DNA of 64,000 bases, taken from contig NC_018020.1 of assembly GCF_000266885.1 (NCBI RefSeq), forward strand, positions 1,364,001-1,428,000, written 5' to 3'. Shown piece by piece: positions 33,925-42,561 of the stretch (its first letter is position 1; each line of letters opens with the position of its first letter). The notes under the pieces were generated by a model, which had not been told where the DNA came from, made no database searches, and was given only the letters and a program-made list of their open reading frames with translations. The translations under genes were made by a program, and so were the position numbers. The stretch comes from Turneriella parva DSM 21527. Lineage in GTDB: Bacteria; Spirochaetota; Leptospiria; Turneriellales; Turneriellaceae.

Positions 33925-35290
33925 CTGCGAAAGTTAGAGATCCGGCTATGCGAAGCTTTTTGCCCTGCGTTTCAGTGAAGAGCCGCAGCACAGTTTTCTG
34001 CAGAGTCGCCGCCGATTTAAAGAGCGCGTCGCGAAACTCATTGAAGTGACCGGGCGAATAGATCGCATCGAATTGTTTGAGGGCTGCTTCAGAATTTTTT
34101 AACAGCGGATATATTTTTATTCTGGCATCAAAATCGTGCGCCGGGTTAATCTCAAGAGTTGTCTGCGGCGGCTGCTTCGCAGGTAAAAAGCTCTGCCAGA
34201 AGAAACGGGTCTTGTTCGCGACGAGGTGCGGTGAAAACAGCTCAAACTTCTTATCGGCATAAGCGTAAGGGTAGGGATACTTCACACGAATGCCGCCATC
34301 AGCATTTTCAAGAATGTGGCGGCGCGTTTTGAACGCCTGCGCCAGAAACTCGAGCGCCTTCTGGTCGCTGCTGGGCCCTGACAAAAACAGCTGCGGAATA
34401 AGGTAGCCAAATTCAGACTGCAGCCCGTACAGCGCAAAGACATGCGCGGGTGAATTATCTTCTTTCTGAAAATGCACCACCGCAGGGTAGTCAGGTATGC
34501 TGATTGATTCGGTGCGCGCGGCCGGCGTAGACTTTGCATTATTTTGCGAGCAGCTACCATCGGCGGCAATCGTGTTTGCCGCTGGCGCAAAGACGATGGT
34601 ACACTCTCCGGTCAGTGAAAAACCCGCTGACTCGCTCAGCAGCGAGCGAAACAGACTGCGGCGTTTCTCTTTGTCTGTCGAAGCCTGCCAGCTGAGTGTG
34701 AGCGCCTGCGGTCTAGAAAAAGCGTTATCGAGTTCAGTATCCTGCGTTTTGGGGTTTTTCAGGTAAGCCAGCTGATTTGCCAAGGCCTGCGGGTCAGACG
34801 CAACCACGAGCAGGCTATCGGTACGCGCTGCGTGCGCGTCTTTTAGCAGCGAGGTTATGACTTGCCCTTTCTTGTTGAGAGCAATGATAAGCACGAAAGA
34901 TTTTCCCTGCGAACGGTAGAATACCGGCCCATCGGTGATGAGTGAATAAAGATTCCACTGCCACGAGCGCGGCGCGAGAGAAATCAGCCGGTGCAGGTGC
35001 GCGGCACCACGCAGCGGGGCTGAGCGCACGAAATGCAGGCCGAGCGGCGAATCGAAGAAGCTGCGCATCGCGCTGCCTTCGCGCAGTTTGCCCAAAAAGC
35101 CCGAAGCGTCGGGCAACACGCCGATTACCGAGTAGGGTTCGCCCAAATCGAAGTATTTAGAAAGCCGCTGCTCGACGGCCGCCTTGGGGGCGAGAGTGAA
35201 GATAAAGAGAAAGCTCAGGAAACCGGCAAACGCAAGGGCGGTCGTATAGACTTTGCGCCTGGTCAAGAATGCCTGCGCTTTGGGCTTCAT
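33917..35290 (-). CDS. Membrane-anchored protein of unknown function (DUF3352-like pattern)
   Basis: A 457-residue protein anchored by one N-terminal helix (YTTALAFAGFLSFLFIFTLA). The exported part shows features of DUF3352-type proteins: an early YSVIGVLPDASGFLGKLREGS segment, a VLIIALNKKGQVITSLL segment and LLVVASDPQALANQLAYL. Function unknown. It overlaps the response-regulator gene by 4 bases upstream and the small exported gene by 8 bases downstream, so all are translated together. Confidence 0.65.
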   Translation of the reverse strand: MKPKAQAFLTRRKVYTTALAFAGFLSFLFIFTLAPKAAVEQRLSKYFDLGEPYSVIGVLPDASGFLGKLREGSAMRSFFDSPLGLHFVRSAPLRGAAHLHRLISLAPRSWQWNLYSLITDGPVFYRSQGKSFVLIIALNKKGQVITSLLKDAHAARTDSLLVVASDPQALANQLAYLKNPKTQDTELDNAFSRPQALTLSWQASTDKEKRRSLFRSLLSESAGFSLTGECTIVFAPAANTIAADGSCSQNNAKSTPAARTESISIPDYPAVVHFQKEDNSPAHVFALYGLQSEFGYLIPQLFLSGPSSDQKALEFLAQAFKTRRHILENADGGIRVKYPYPYAYADKKFELFSPHLVANKTRFFWQSFLPAKQPPQTTLEINPAHDFDARIKIYPLLKNSEAALKQFDAIYSPGHFNEFRDALFKSAATLQKTVLRLFTETQGKKLRIAGSLTFADA

Positions 35291-35763
35291 GCCTGGCCGA
35301 GCTCGCGGATGCGCGCTTCGAGATTATTCAGAAGATACTGATTTTCGAGATTCTGCCTGAACTTGCCGATCAGGCCCTTGATGTCGTCTCGCATCGCTTC
35401 GGCGTTCCACGGTTTTTCGATGTAGCGGTTTAGCCCGCCCTCGTTGATGGCTTTGATAGCAGAATCGAGGCCCGCATGGCCGGTGAGCAGAATTTTCATC
35501 GTATCGGGTAAGACACTGTGCACACGTTTCAGAAATTCATCACCTTTCATCGTGGGCATCATCTGGTCGGTGATGATGAGTTCGATTATTTCGTTTTCTG
35601 AGCGCGCCGCTTCAACGAAGGCAAGGGCTTCTTCACCCGAGGTGGCGGTAACGACGTCATGCGTCGCAATAAAATCGGCGAGCAGCTGCTCTTTCAAGGT
35701 CGAGAGCACACCCGGCTCGTCGTCGACGCAGAGTATAATTCCCTTTCGGTTCGTTACTGACAT
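35287..35763 (-). CDS. Response regulator receiver protein with C-terminal coiled coil
   Basis: A 158-residue protein with a complete receiver domain: acidic pocket DDEP, phosphorylation Asp in LIITDQMMP, Thr in ILLTGHAG and Lys in YIEKPWN. After the domain (about residue 125) comes a predicted helix (FRQNLENQYLLNNLEARIRELGQA) that could dimerise. No output domain is present. It resembles the receiver parts of RpfG-like regulators. It sits between genes for exported proteins in a five-gene unit; no histidine kinase is adjacent. Confidence 0.88.
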   Translation of the reverse strand: MSVTNRKGIILCVDDEPGVLSTLKEQLLADFIATHDVVTATSGEEALAFVEAARSENEIIELIITDQMMPTMKGDEFLKRVHSVLPDTMKILLTGHAGLDSAIKAINEGGLNRYIEKPWNAEAMRDDIKGLIGKFRQNLENQYLLNNLEARIRELGQA

Positions 35764-35770
35764 TTGGCCC

Positions 35771-36403
35771 TCACAGTTCTTTGATGTAGCTCAGCTTTGC
35801 CCTGACATACTTTTCTTTACGTATCTGCGTCCGCAAGTTTTTAATCGAATTCAGGGGAATCATGACCACAAACTGGTTGGCGACCGCAGAGGGTATAATG
35901 CCGCCTGGGTCGGTGTGGCCAATCATCTGAATGTGTACCTTGCCGCCTGGTTTAGGGGTCAGCACCCAACGACCGCGGGTTTCTTTGACGCGTTCATATT
36001 TTGAGTCAACCGGCAGATAATCGGGTCGACCGGTTGCCACGAGCGTCACAACTTTAGTTTTCGGGTCTTGGTAGAGTTTGCCGTGCGATATGGCTTCACG
36101 GTTCTTGAGCGGAAAAGGCGACGCCGTGATGGTACGCGTAATCGATTCTGTCGGGCTCATCTCTTTTAACATTCGCGCTTCAGCGCAGCGGTCGACCCAC
36201 TGCGGCATGTCGGCAACACTCATGATCGTCGCCACGACCTGCGTCAGCGTGGCATCGACTTCAGTTTCGACTTTATATTCTTTGAAGTTCGAGGTTGAGA
36301 CAACACGTGTGTAGGCAGTCACGCCATCGGCTGATTTGGCGAATTTCCAGCCATCGGCTGACAATGAAACGGTAATGGTCAGTAAGAAAAAAACGAAACG
36401 CAT
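35771..36403 (-). CDS. Exported START-domain protein, second paralogue
   Basis: A 210-residue protein with a signal peptide (MRFVFFLLTITVSLSADG) and a START/SRPBCC domain (DGVTAYTRVVSTSNFKEYKVETEV, ASPFPLKNREAISHGKLYQDPKTKVV, TDPGGIIPSAVANQFVVM). It is colinear with the protein at 16738-17400, including the conserved T-D/S-D-PGG-I-P region, so the two arose by duplication. The ligand is unknown. It lies 10 bases after a DUF3108 gene and 7 bases before a response-regulator gene. Confidence 0.85.
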   Translation of the reverse strand: MRFVFFLLTITVSLSADGWKFAKSADGVTAYTRVVSTSNFKEYKVETEVDATLTQVVATIMSVADMPQWVDRCAEARMLKEMSPTESITRTITASPFPLKNREAISHGKLYQDPKTKVVTLVATGRPDYLPVDSKYERVKETRGRWVLTPKPGGKVHIQMIGHTDPGGIIPSAVANQFVVMIPLNSIKNLRTQIRKEKYVRAKLSYIKEL

Positions 36404-36413
36404 GCCTTGCCCC

Positions 36414-37238
36414 TTAAGGTTGTGTATAGTTTTCGAGCAGAATATAAGCGATGCCTAGATAAGGTACTTCGGTCCAGATTTTCACGGGAACGAAGTCTGC
36501 GTCTGCCGTTATCCACATTTCAATCTGCGACTGCGTGTTAAAGAACATATTGCTGCCCGCCTGCGTCTTGTTGTTCACGTCATCGACGAGCATCGAGCGC
36601 ACGTGAATAATTTCACGTTTGCCGAAAAATGGCACGTCGGTGCGCGTTTCCCTGGCGAGCACTTTGAGCACGAGGCTGCGCCGCGCCCCGGCTGGCAGAA
36701 CGGGCACGCGCAAGACCTCACCGACCCGGGGTACCCGCCCGGTGCTGCGCACGTAATAAAACGCGCCCAGCAGGTCTTGATAACCGCCTTTGGTGCTCAC
36801 GTCATAGTTCTCTTTCCACTCGCCTTTGAGTTCTTTTGTATGCGGATAACTATGTTCCTGAAACTTCTTTTCGTTCTTGTCGACATTCACCGTGTCTTTT
36901 CCAAAGCGAAACTTGCGGCGTTGGTAGGCATCACCCTGATACGCCTCTTCAAAGGCTATCACCGGCAACCGCGACATATGGTTCCATTTTGTGGCAAAGG
37001 CGCCCTGCACGTAATAGATACCGTGCACTGTCTCGAGAGAGTTAACCCGGGCATTGACGGTAATGTGCTTATCGCCTTCGGTACGCGTACGCAAGGTGAC
37101 GTCGCCGGCCCGAATGCCCTTCCATTCGATGCGAAAGTTCATGGTCTCGTTATAAAAGTTGGGTAGCTTTTGCCCATGCAAAGCCGATGCGCCTGTCACC
37201 AATGCCACAAGCATGGCGCGCGCGGGAGAAAAATGCAT
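36414..37238 (-). CDS. DUF3108-family exported protein
   Basis: A 274-residue protein with a signal peptide (MHFSPARAMLVALVTGASALHG). It matches the DUF3108 pattern: FRIEWKGIRAGDVTLRTRTEGDKHI near the start, GGYQDLLGAFYYVRSTGRVPRVGE in the middle and an ending with VEMWITADADFVPVKIWTEVPYLG-like sequence (here IEMWITADADFVPVKI). The fold is probably a lipid-binding beta barrel of the kind seen in other envelope proteins. The ATG at 37236-37238 starts the signal peptide. It is the first gene of a five-gene unit. Confidence 0.82.
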   Translation of the reverse strand: MHFSPARAMLVALVTGASALHGQKLPNFYNETMNFRIEWKGIRAGDVTLRTRTEGDKHITVNARVNSLETVHGIYYVQGAFATKWNHMSRLPVIAFEEAYQGDAYQRRKFRFGKDTVNVDKNEKKFQEHSYPHTKELKGEWKENYDVSTKGGYQDLLGAFYYVRSTGRVPRVGEVLRVPVLPAGARRSLVLKVLARETRTDVPFFGKREIIHVRSMLVDDVNNKTQAGSNMFFNTQSQIEMWITADADFVPVKIWTEVPYLGIAYILLENYTQP

Positions 37239-37379
37239 AATCGCGAGTGCCTTTGCCCTGTTGGGGGTCAACACATTCTTGGCGTGGCCTGGTGGCCTCG
37301 GGGCGAGCGAATACAGACCGCATCTCAATCAAATGCGACATAAGATGGTAGCTGGCGCGGCATCGCTCTTTTTTCCGTA

Positions 37380-37436
37380 TGTCCAAGGTTGTTAAAAAAC
37401 TTGGACAAAAATTCCCTGTTGCAGTATACTGAGAGC
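37380..37436 (+). promoter_or_regulatory. Promoter and inverted repeat of the BLUF cyclase gene
   Basis: TTGGAC (37401-37406), an 18-base spacer and TATACT (37425-37430) form a good sigma-70 promoter. The ATG at 37437 lies where transcription would begin, so the message is probably leaderless. The inverted repeat TGTCCAAG (37380-37387) and CTTGGACA (37400-37407) overlaps the -35 element, as an operator would. Confidence 0.6.
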
Positions 37437-38498
37437 ATGAAGAGATTGACTTACATTAGCAGCTTCACCCGGCCCCTTATGGCGAGTGAAGTCGAAGAGA
37501 TCGGCGCTCGCTCGGTGAAGAACAACACGCGGGACGGCCTAACCGGCGTTTTGTTCTGCTTTAATAATATTTTCTACCAGATTCTCGAAGGGCCTGAAGA
37601 TGCGTTGAACAGATGTTATGCGCGCATTCTGAAAGATAACCGGCATAAAGATATCTTTTGTCTTGAAGTTGAAAACAATATCACGGTCAGGCAGTTTGGC
37701 GACTGGGCGATGAAAACAGTTCGGCTCGATGAATCGAGTGATTCGTTAATCCGCCCTATACGCACGATGCTCAACTCACTCGCGCGTACGCATTACGTGC
37801 TCGAGCGCTACTCGCCATTCGAAGTTTTGCAGGGACTGCAGAAAGGTGAAGATCCGCTCGCCTGGGTGCTGAAGACCAGCGAGAAGACCATTCTGTTCTC
37901 TGATATTTTTTCTTCGACAACATTTGCCGAGAGTCTCTCGAGCACCGAGTTCGAGCGTCTTCTCGGCATCTATTACGACATCGCCAACCGCTCGGTGATG
38001 GAAAACGGCGGTACGGTCTCAAAGCTCACCGGCGACGGGCTGATGGCATATTTTAAAGCGAGCGACACGGTGCATGCGCTCAGCGCCGCGATTGAAATCT
38101 GCCGCCGCCTCGAAGATGTCAGAACGAGTGCGCCCGCAAGCGACCCGGCGCACTACCTCTATGCCGGTGTCGGCCTTTGCTCAGGCCAGGTGCGTGAGGG
38201 AAACATCGGTTCGGCGGCGAAATTCGACTATACTTTGCTCGGCGACTCGGTAAACTCTGCCGCAAGGCTCGAAGGTGTTTCGCGCAAAGTCAATCCGCTG
38301 GTGATTTTCGACGATTCGCTGCTGAAGCACATAGATAAACCGTCGACGCTGAAGAAGCTGGGTCTTTACCAGGCCAAAGGCAAAACGGAAAATTTGTCAG
38401 TCTATACGGTCGATTATCCATACACGAGCCGCAACATTACAATCCCCGACCTCAAAGCGGCGATTGCAAAGTTTCGCACCGCTTCGTCGGCAGCCTAG
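37437..38498 (+). CDS. BLUF-domain photoactivated adenylate cyclase
   Basis: A 353-residue soluble protein. Residues about 1-95 are a BLUF blue-light receptor: the flavin-site Tyr in RLTYISSF, Asn in NNTRDGLTGVLF, Gln in IFYQILEGP, and the Met of FGDWAMK. A linker leads to a class III cyclase domain with both metal Asp (FSDIFSS, TGDGLMAY), the adenine-site Lys and Thr (SKLTGDG, DYTLLGD) and Asn-Arg (NSAARLE), so it should make cAMP. Length and order match photoactivated cyclases such as bPAC and TpPAC of Turneriella parva. It links blue light to cAMP signalling. It stands alone behind its own promoter. Confidence 0.95.
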   Translation: MKRLTYISSFTRPLMASEVEEIGARSVKNNTRDGLTGVLFCFNNIFYQILEGPEDALNRCYARILKDNRHKDIFCLEVENNITVRQFGDWAMKTVRLDESSDSLIRPIRTMLNSLARTHYVLERYSPFEVLQGLQKGEDPLAWVLKTSEKTILFSDIFSSTTFAESLSSTEFERLLGIYYDIANRSVMENGGTVSKLTGDGLMAYFKASDTVHALSAAIEICRRLEDVRTSAPASDPAHYLYAGVGLCSGQVREGNIGSAAKFDYTLLGDSVNSAARLEGVSRKVNPLVIFDDSLLKHIDKPSTLKKLGLYQAKGKTENLSVYTVDYPYTSRNITIPDLKAAIAKFRTASSAA

Positions 38499-38507
38499 TG
38501 TAACCAC

Positions 38508-38534
38508 GCCGCAGACTCGACACTAGTCTGCGGC
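38508..38534 (+). terminator. Hairpin after the BLUF cyclase gene
   Basis: GCCGCAGACT and AGTCTGCGGC pair across a 7-base loop 10 bases after the stop codon. A terminator is likely, though only CAAATATT follows rather than a run of T. Confidence 0.6.
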
Positions 38535-38577
38535 CAAATATTCTTGACCCTCGCCTCGCGGTGTCGCTTGTTATCCC

Positions 38578-40242
38578 ATGCAAGCGAATAACCCTTCTCA
38601 ATTTCGGTACCGCTGGTTCGCACTGGGCGACCTCAACGCATTCTTTGCGCTGATGTTCGACAACGTTGCGAATCTGGCACTCTTTGGTCTGTTGCTCACG
38701 GGCGTCTTTAAGATACCCGCAGAGATTGTTTACATGAAAATGTTTCCCGGTACCGCCATCGGCGTCCTCATTGGGGATGTCATCTACACATGGATGGCGT
38801 TTCGCCTGGCGCGCAGAACGCAGAACCCCAATGTCACTGCGATGCCCCTGGGTCTCGACTCGCCTTCAACCGTCGGCATTGCGCTGATGGTCATCGGCCC
38901 GGCATGTCTGGCGGTGCTGCGCAATACGCCAAACCCGACACCGCAGCAGATGTACGACGCCGGCATCGTGGCATGGCAGGTCGGCATGGCGACGCTGTTT
39001 CTGATCGGCGTTGTTAAACTGGTCTTTTCTTTTTTCGGCGACTGGGTCGCGCGCGTTGTGCCCGAAGCGGGCCTCTTGGGTTCGCTCGCCGGCGTGGGCA
39101 TAACCTTTCTTGCGCTCGTACCGCTCGAACACATGTTCGGTCTGCCGATCGTCGGCATGATTGCGTTCGGCATCATTCTTTATGCACTCGTCGCGCGAGT
39201 GAAACTGCCGTACAACATTCCAAGCGTATTCTTGTCGGTTCTCGTCGGCGCGGTGCTCTACTATATTCTTCTCGCGGCGAAATTGATACCCGCACACACG
39301 ATTGATTTTTCGCTGCGTTTTGCGCCGCCGATACCCACTCTCGAATTCATGTCAGGCCTCAAGACGGCTTTCGACTATCTGCCGATTGCCATTCCATTCG
39401 GATTGCTGACTGTCATTGGGGGTATCAACGTGACTGCGAGTGCACGCCTGGCGGGCGACGCATATAAGACGCGAAGCATTTTGCTCACCGAGGCGGTTGC
39501 GACTTTAGGAGCCTCGCTTTTTGGCGGGGTCGCTCAATCGACGCCCTATATCGGGCACCCGGCGTACAAAGCGATGGGCGGCCGTGCGGGTTATACCCTG
39601 GCGACGGGTGTCTTCGTGGGGCTTGGCGGCATCTTCGGCTACCTCGGCTTTATGGCAGAGCTCTTGCCAGCTGCGGCGCTCGCACCCATCTTTATCTTCG
39701 TCGGCCTCGACATCGTCGAGCAGTCTTACCATTCAACACCCAAACGCCATGCGACCGCGGTCACGATGGCAATTATTCCCGCGATACCGGCGCTGGTGCA
39801 GATGAAGCTAGGGCCGATGATCGGCGACATCGAGCGCTTCTATGCAACACTCAAGGCATCTTCGGTTGAGCTGGCAGCAAAGATGCACACGAGTTTTGCC
39901 TACTTTGAACGGCATTACCAAGAAGGCTGGCTTGCCATCAACGCGGTGGGCAACGGGTTCATTCTGACGGCGATGATCTGGGGTGCGTTTACGGCGATGC
40001 TGATCGACAGGCGCTTTCGCCGCGCGAGTGTATTCATTATGATCGGCGCCCTCTTTTCATTCTTCGGGCTAATGCATTCGGTACAGATTGGCGGCGGCAT
40101 GTACCTGCCGTGGCGCGTGCAGGTTGTGGCTGGGCCAACGCCCTATGCGATCACGCTGGCGTACGTTTCGCTCGCCGCTTTGATTTTTTTGCTGTCATTC
40201 AGCAAGGGCGCCAAAGACGCAGCCGCCGAAACCATCTCTTAA
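38578..40242 (+). CDS. NCS2-like permease (AzgA-type)
   Basis: A 554-residue integral membrane protein with about 12-14 hydrophobic segments. The segment FALMFDNVANLALFGLLL and the conserved TAMPLGLDSPSTVGIAL stretch resemble the substrate-binding helices of NCS2 xanthine/uracil or AzgA-like permeases, and VTASARLAGDAYKTRSILLTEAVATLGASLFGGVAQSTPYIGHPAYKAMGGRAGYT matches their central signature region in pattern. The substrate could be a purine, but the usual Q/E and N motif residues cannot be assigned by eye. No purine genes are adjacent. Confidence 0.7.
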   Translation: MQANNPSQFRYRWFALGDLNAFFALMFDNVANLALFGLLLTGVFKIPAEIVYMKMFPGTAIGVLIGDVIYTWMAFRLARRTQNPNVTAMPLGLDSPSTVGIALMVIGPACLAVLRNTPNPTPQQMYDAGIVAWQVGMATLFLIGVVKLVFSFFGDWVARVVPEAGLLGSLAGVGITFLALVPLEHMFGLPIVGMIAFGIILYALVARVKLPYNIPSVFLSVLVGAVLYYILLAAKLIPAHTIDFSLRFAPPIPTLEFMSGLKTAFDYLPIAIPFGLLTVIGGINVTASARLAGDAYKTRSILLTEAVATLGASLFGGVAQSTPYIGHPAYKAMGGRAGYTLATGVFVGLGGIFGYLGFMAELLPAAALAPIFIFVGLDIVEQSYHSTPKRHATAVTMAIIPAIPALVQMKLGPMIGDIERFYATLKASSVELAAKMHTSFAYFERHYQEGWLAINAVGNGFILTAMIWGAFTAMLIDRRFRRASVFIMIGALFSFFGLMHSVQIGGGMYLPWRVQVVAGPTPYAITLAYVSLAALIFLLSFSKGAKDAAAETIS

Positions 40243-40257
40243 GTTTCAGCGACTGGC

Positions 40258-41076
40258 TCAGACCGCCGCGGGCTTTTTTTCGAGCACGCGGCGGGGATAA
40301 CTGAGCGTCACAAGAGTCTCGCGGTTTCGCGACTCAATTCTCATGTGTTCGAAAGGGTTTAGGCCAAAGCGATAGAAGCCCTGGTCAACCATCGCAATGC
40401 CGAACCCTGCTGATTCTGTCGTGTCGATGTTGTCGTAATCAAAAAACTCACCGGCTCGGCCCTCTTTGTGCAGCTTCTGGTGGTAGCGGCGGCTGTTTTC
40501 GATGCGCTCAAGGTCGCGGCCCAGCATCGGTACGTTATTCGTGACCGTGATGGTGATGAGTTCAGCCGACGGCTGAATGACGAGCAAAACTTCTGCGTCG
40601 ATGCTGCGAATCAGCAAACGAAAGCGCTTTATGAGTTCAATTTGTTCCGCGCTGAGCTTCTTGCCCATGCCCGCCCGGTATTTCTCTTCAAGGTCGAAGA
40701 TCTTGTTTACCTGCGGGCGCAGCACTTCGGGCAAGACCCGGTGCGCCATGAACTCGCGCAGCGTGCGTTCTTCAATAATCACCTGCAGCAGGTCTTCGAT
40801 CTCTGAAATTTTGAAGCGAGTGAGCTGTTTGCGAATCTCTTCACGAAACGCCACGAATTTTACGTTGGCCTTCAGGGCATTGAAGACGACTTCGACAATC
40901 GCGTAATGAATCGGCAGAACGTGCGAGCGGTCGAGGTTTTCCTGATTGAAGAATTCGACGAGAACGTCTTGCAGCTGCTTGCGGCCGACTTTGGTGAGCG
41001 CGTTGATCTGAAATCGGGCTGGCTTGCGCAACGTGAGCCGTTGCACGGTTTTTTCGACTAGGGCAGCTTCGACCAT
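40258..41076 (-). CDS. GHKL-like ATPase-fold protein
   Basis: A 272-residue cytosolic protein. HYAIVEVVFNALKANVKFVAFRE near residue 60 resembles an N-box (Glu, Asn and Lys) of histidine-kinase-type ATPases, and ESAGFGIAMVDQGFYRFG near 225 resembles a glycine-rich ATP lid. An alpha-helical insert of about 90 residues lies between. There is no phosphoacceptor His domain or membrane segment, so it may act as an anti-sigma kinase or a partner for an unlinked regulator. The reading is by motif only. It is convergent with the permease and lies 80 bases before the flgE end. Confidence 0.6.
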   Translation of the reverse strand: MVEAALVEKTVQRLTLRKPARFQINALTKVGRKQLQDVLVEFFNQENLDRSHVLPIHYAIVEVVFNALKANVKFVAFREEIRKQLTRFKISEIEDLLQVIIEERTLREFMAHRVLPEVLRPQVNKIFDLEEKYRAGMGKKLSAEQIELIKRFRLLIRSIDAEVLLVIQPSAELITITVTNNVPMLGRDLERIENSRRYHQKLHKEGRAGEFFDYDNIDTTESAGFGIAMVDQGFYRFGLNPFEHMRIESRNRETLVTLSYPRRVLEKKPAAV

Positions 41077-41120
41077 ACGGTATTATCGTGCCCAGATGTT
41101 CACAAACTAAAGCGAAATGG

Positions 41121-41155
41121 TCTGACTATTCGCGGCGCTGCCGCGAATAGTCAGA
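41121..41155 (-). terminator. 16-bp-arm hairpin after flgE
   Basis: TCTGACTATTCGCGGC and GCCGCGAATAGTCAGA flank a GCT loop, 8 bases after the flgE stop (minus strand). It is the likely end of the fliK-flgD-flgE transcript. No strong U-tract follows. Confidence 0.65.
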
Positions 41156-41162
41156 GAGTTTA

Positions 41163-42557
41163 TTATCGTTTCAGGCCTAGCAGCTCTTGCAGCATCTGGT
41201 CGGCTGTTGTGATGCTGCGCGAGTTCGCCTGAAATCCCCTTTGGGTAACGATCATGTCGGTAAACTGGTCCGCGAGGTCGACGTTCGACATTTCGAGAAA
41301 GCCGGCGTTGATACCGCCGAGCCCCTGAATTCCCGAAGTGCCGATAATCGCATTACCTGAGTTGATCGACTCGACAAAATTGTTCTGGCCAGACTTTGTG
41401 AGGCCTTCTGGGTTCGTGAAGTTGGCAAGCGCAACCTGACCGAGAATGTTGCGCGCACCGTTCGAGTAGACGCCGGTAATCATACCGGTATCGTTTATCT
41501 CAAAGGCTTCCATGTAACCCATGGTATAGCCGTCTTGTTCAACCGCTTTGGTGGTGAAGGCTGACGAGAATTGCGTAATACCATCGACCTGGCCGGCTTC
41601 GCCGAGACGCAGCTCGATATTTTTGACGGCAGGGTTGCCGGCGAGACGAAAGCTCACTTTCGCGTTGAGATTGTCCTGGTTGCGCATGTCGGCGCCGTCA
41701 GATACCGATGTTAGTCTGCCGTCGGGTGAAAAGCCGAGTGTGAGGCGCGTGTTGCCCGCAACTTCGGTGTTCTGACCGTTTGACCCGGTGACATCGACCG
41801 AAAGCTGCTCTGCGCCCTGCATCGCGACCGAGGCAGTCCACTTATTGGTGTCAGATTTCCACATGAATACTTTCAGCGTGTGCTCTACGCCCTGGTCGTC
41901 GAAAACGTTCATGCTGGTAATATGGCCGCGGCGTTTTGCCGGGTCGGCATCCATGATCATTTTCACGCGGTCTGCGTCAGAAACACCCGCGGGAATCGCC
42001 TGCACCGAAGAATTCAGGTTACTCTTGAAGCGTACGAAGCTCGTTTCTTTAGCCGGTTCTTTCTGAAAAAGAGGCACTTTCAGGTTTTCTGTGTCAGCCG
42101 CTGTGTTGACGTTGGGTTTGCCGTCAGACGATTTGGTGGCGTTCCAGCCCTGCAGGCGCATGCCGTTCGCGGGGTTAACCAGCCAACCTTCTTTGTCGAC
42201 GTCGAAATTGCCGTTGCGCGTATAAAACTTTTTGCTGCCGTCTGCGAGCACAAAGAAACCTTCGCCCGAAATCGCGAGGTCGGTGTTTTTCGAAGTGGTC
42301 TGCAGCGCACCCTGGTGCATCAGCTTATCGACAGAAGCTACCATGGAGCCAAGGCCCACCTGCTTGGGGTTGACACCGCCGACGTTGTCGCGCGGCTCAG
42401 AGGCGCCCGACATGAGTTGTGATATCATGTCCTGAAAGTTTACGCGCTCGCTCTTGAAGCCGTTTGTGTTCACGTTTGAGATGTTGTTACCGATAACATC
42501 CATTCTCACCTGGTGGTTCTTAAGGCCGGAAACGCCGGCATAAAGTGTTCTCATCAT
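41163..42557 (-). CDS. flgE: Flagellar hook protein FlgE
   Basis: A 464-residue hook protein. It has the rod/hook N-terminal motif [42 protein letters not shown] and the matching C-terminal motif [39 protein letters not shown], which form the D0 coiled-coil core, with the variable D1/D2 domains between. In spirochaetes FlgE is crosslinked through lysinoalanine between a Cys and a Lys; no Cys was found in the translated sequence here, which is unusual if that chemistry operates. It lies 4 bases after flgD in the hook operon. Confidence 0.96.
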   Translation of the reverse strand: MMRTLYAGVSGLKNHQVRMDVIGNNISNVNTNGFKSERVNFQDMISQLMSGASEPRDNVGGVNPKQVGLGSMVASVDKLMHQGALQTTSKNTDLAISGEGFFVLADGSKKFYTRNGNFDVDKEGWLVNPANGMRLQGWNATKSSDGKPNVNTAADTENLKVPLFQKEPAKETSFVRFKSNLNSSVQAIPAGVSDADRVKMIMDADPAKRRGHITSMNVFDDQGVEHTLKVFMWKSDTNKWTASVAMQGAEQLSVDVTGSNGQNTEVAGNTRLTLGFSPDGRLTSVSDGADMRNQDNLNAKVSFRLAGNPAVKNIELRLGEAGQVDGITQFSSAFTTKAVEQDGYTMGYMEAFEINDTGMITGVYSNGARNILGQVALANFTNPEGLTKSGQNNFVESINSGNAIIGTSGIQGLGGINAGFLEMSNVDLADQFTDMIVTQRGFQANSRSITTADQMLQELLGLKR

Positions 42558-42561
42558 AGTC

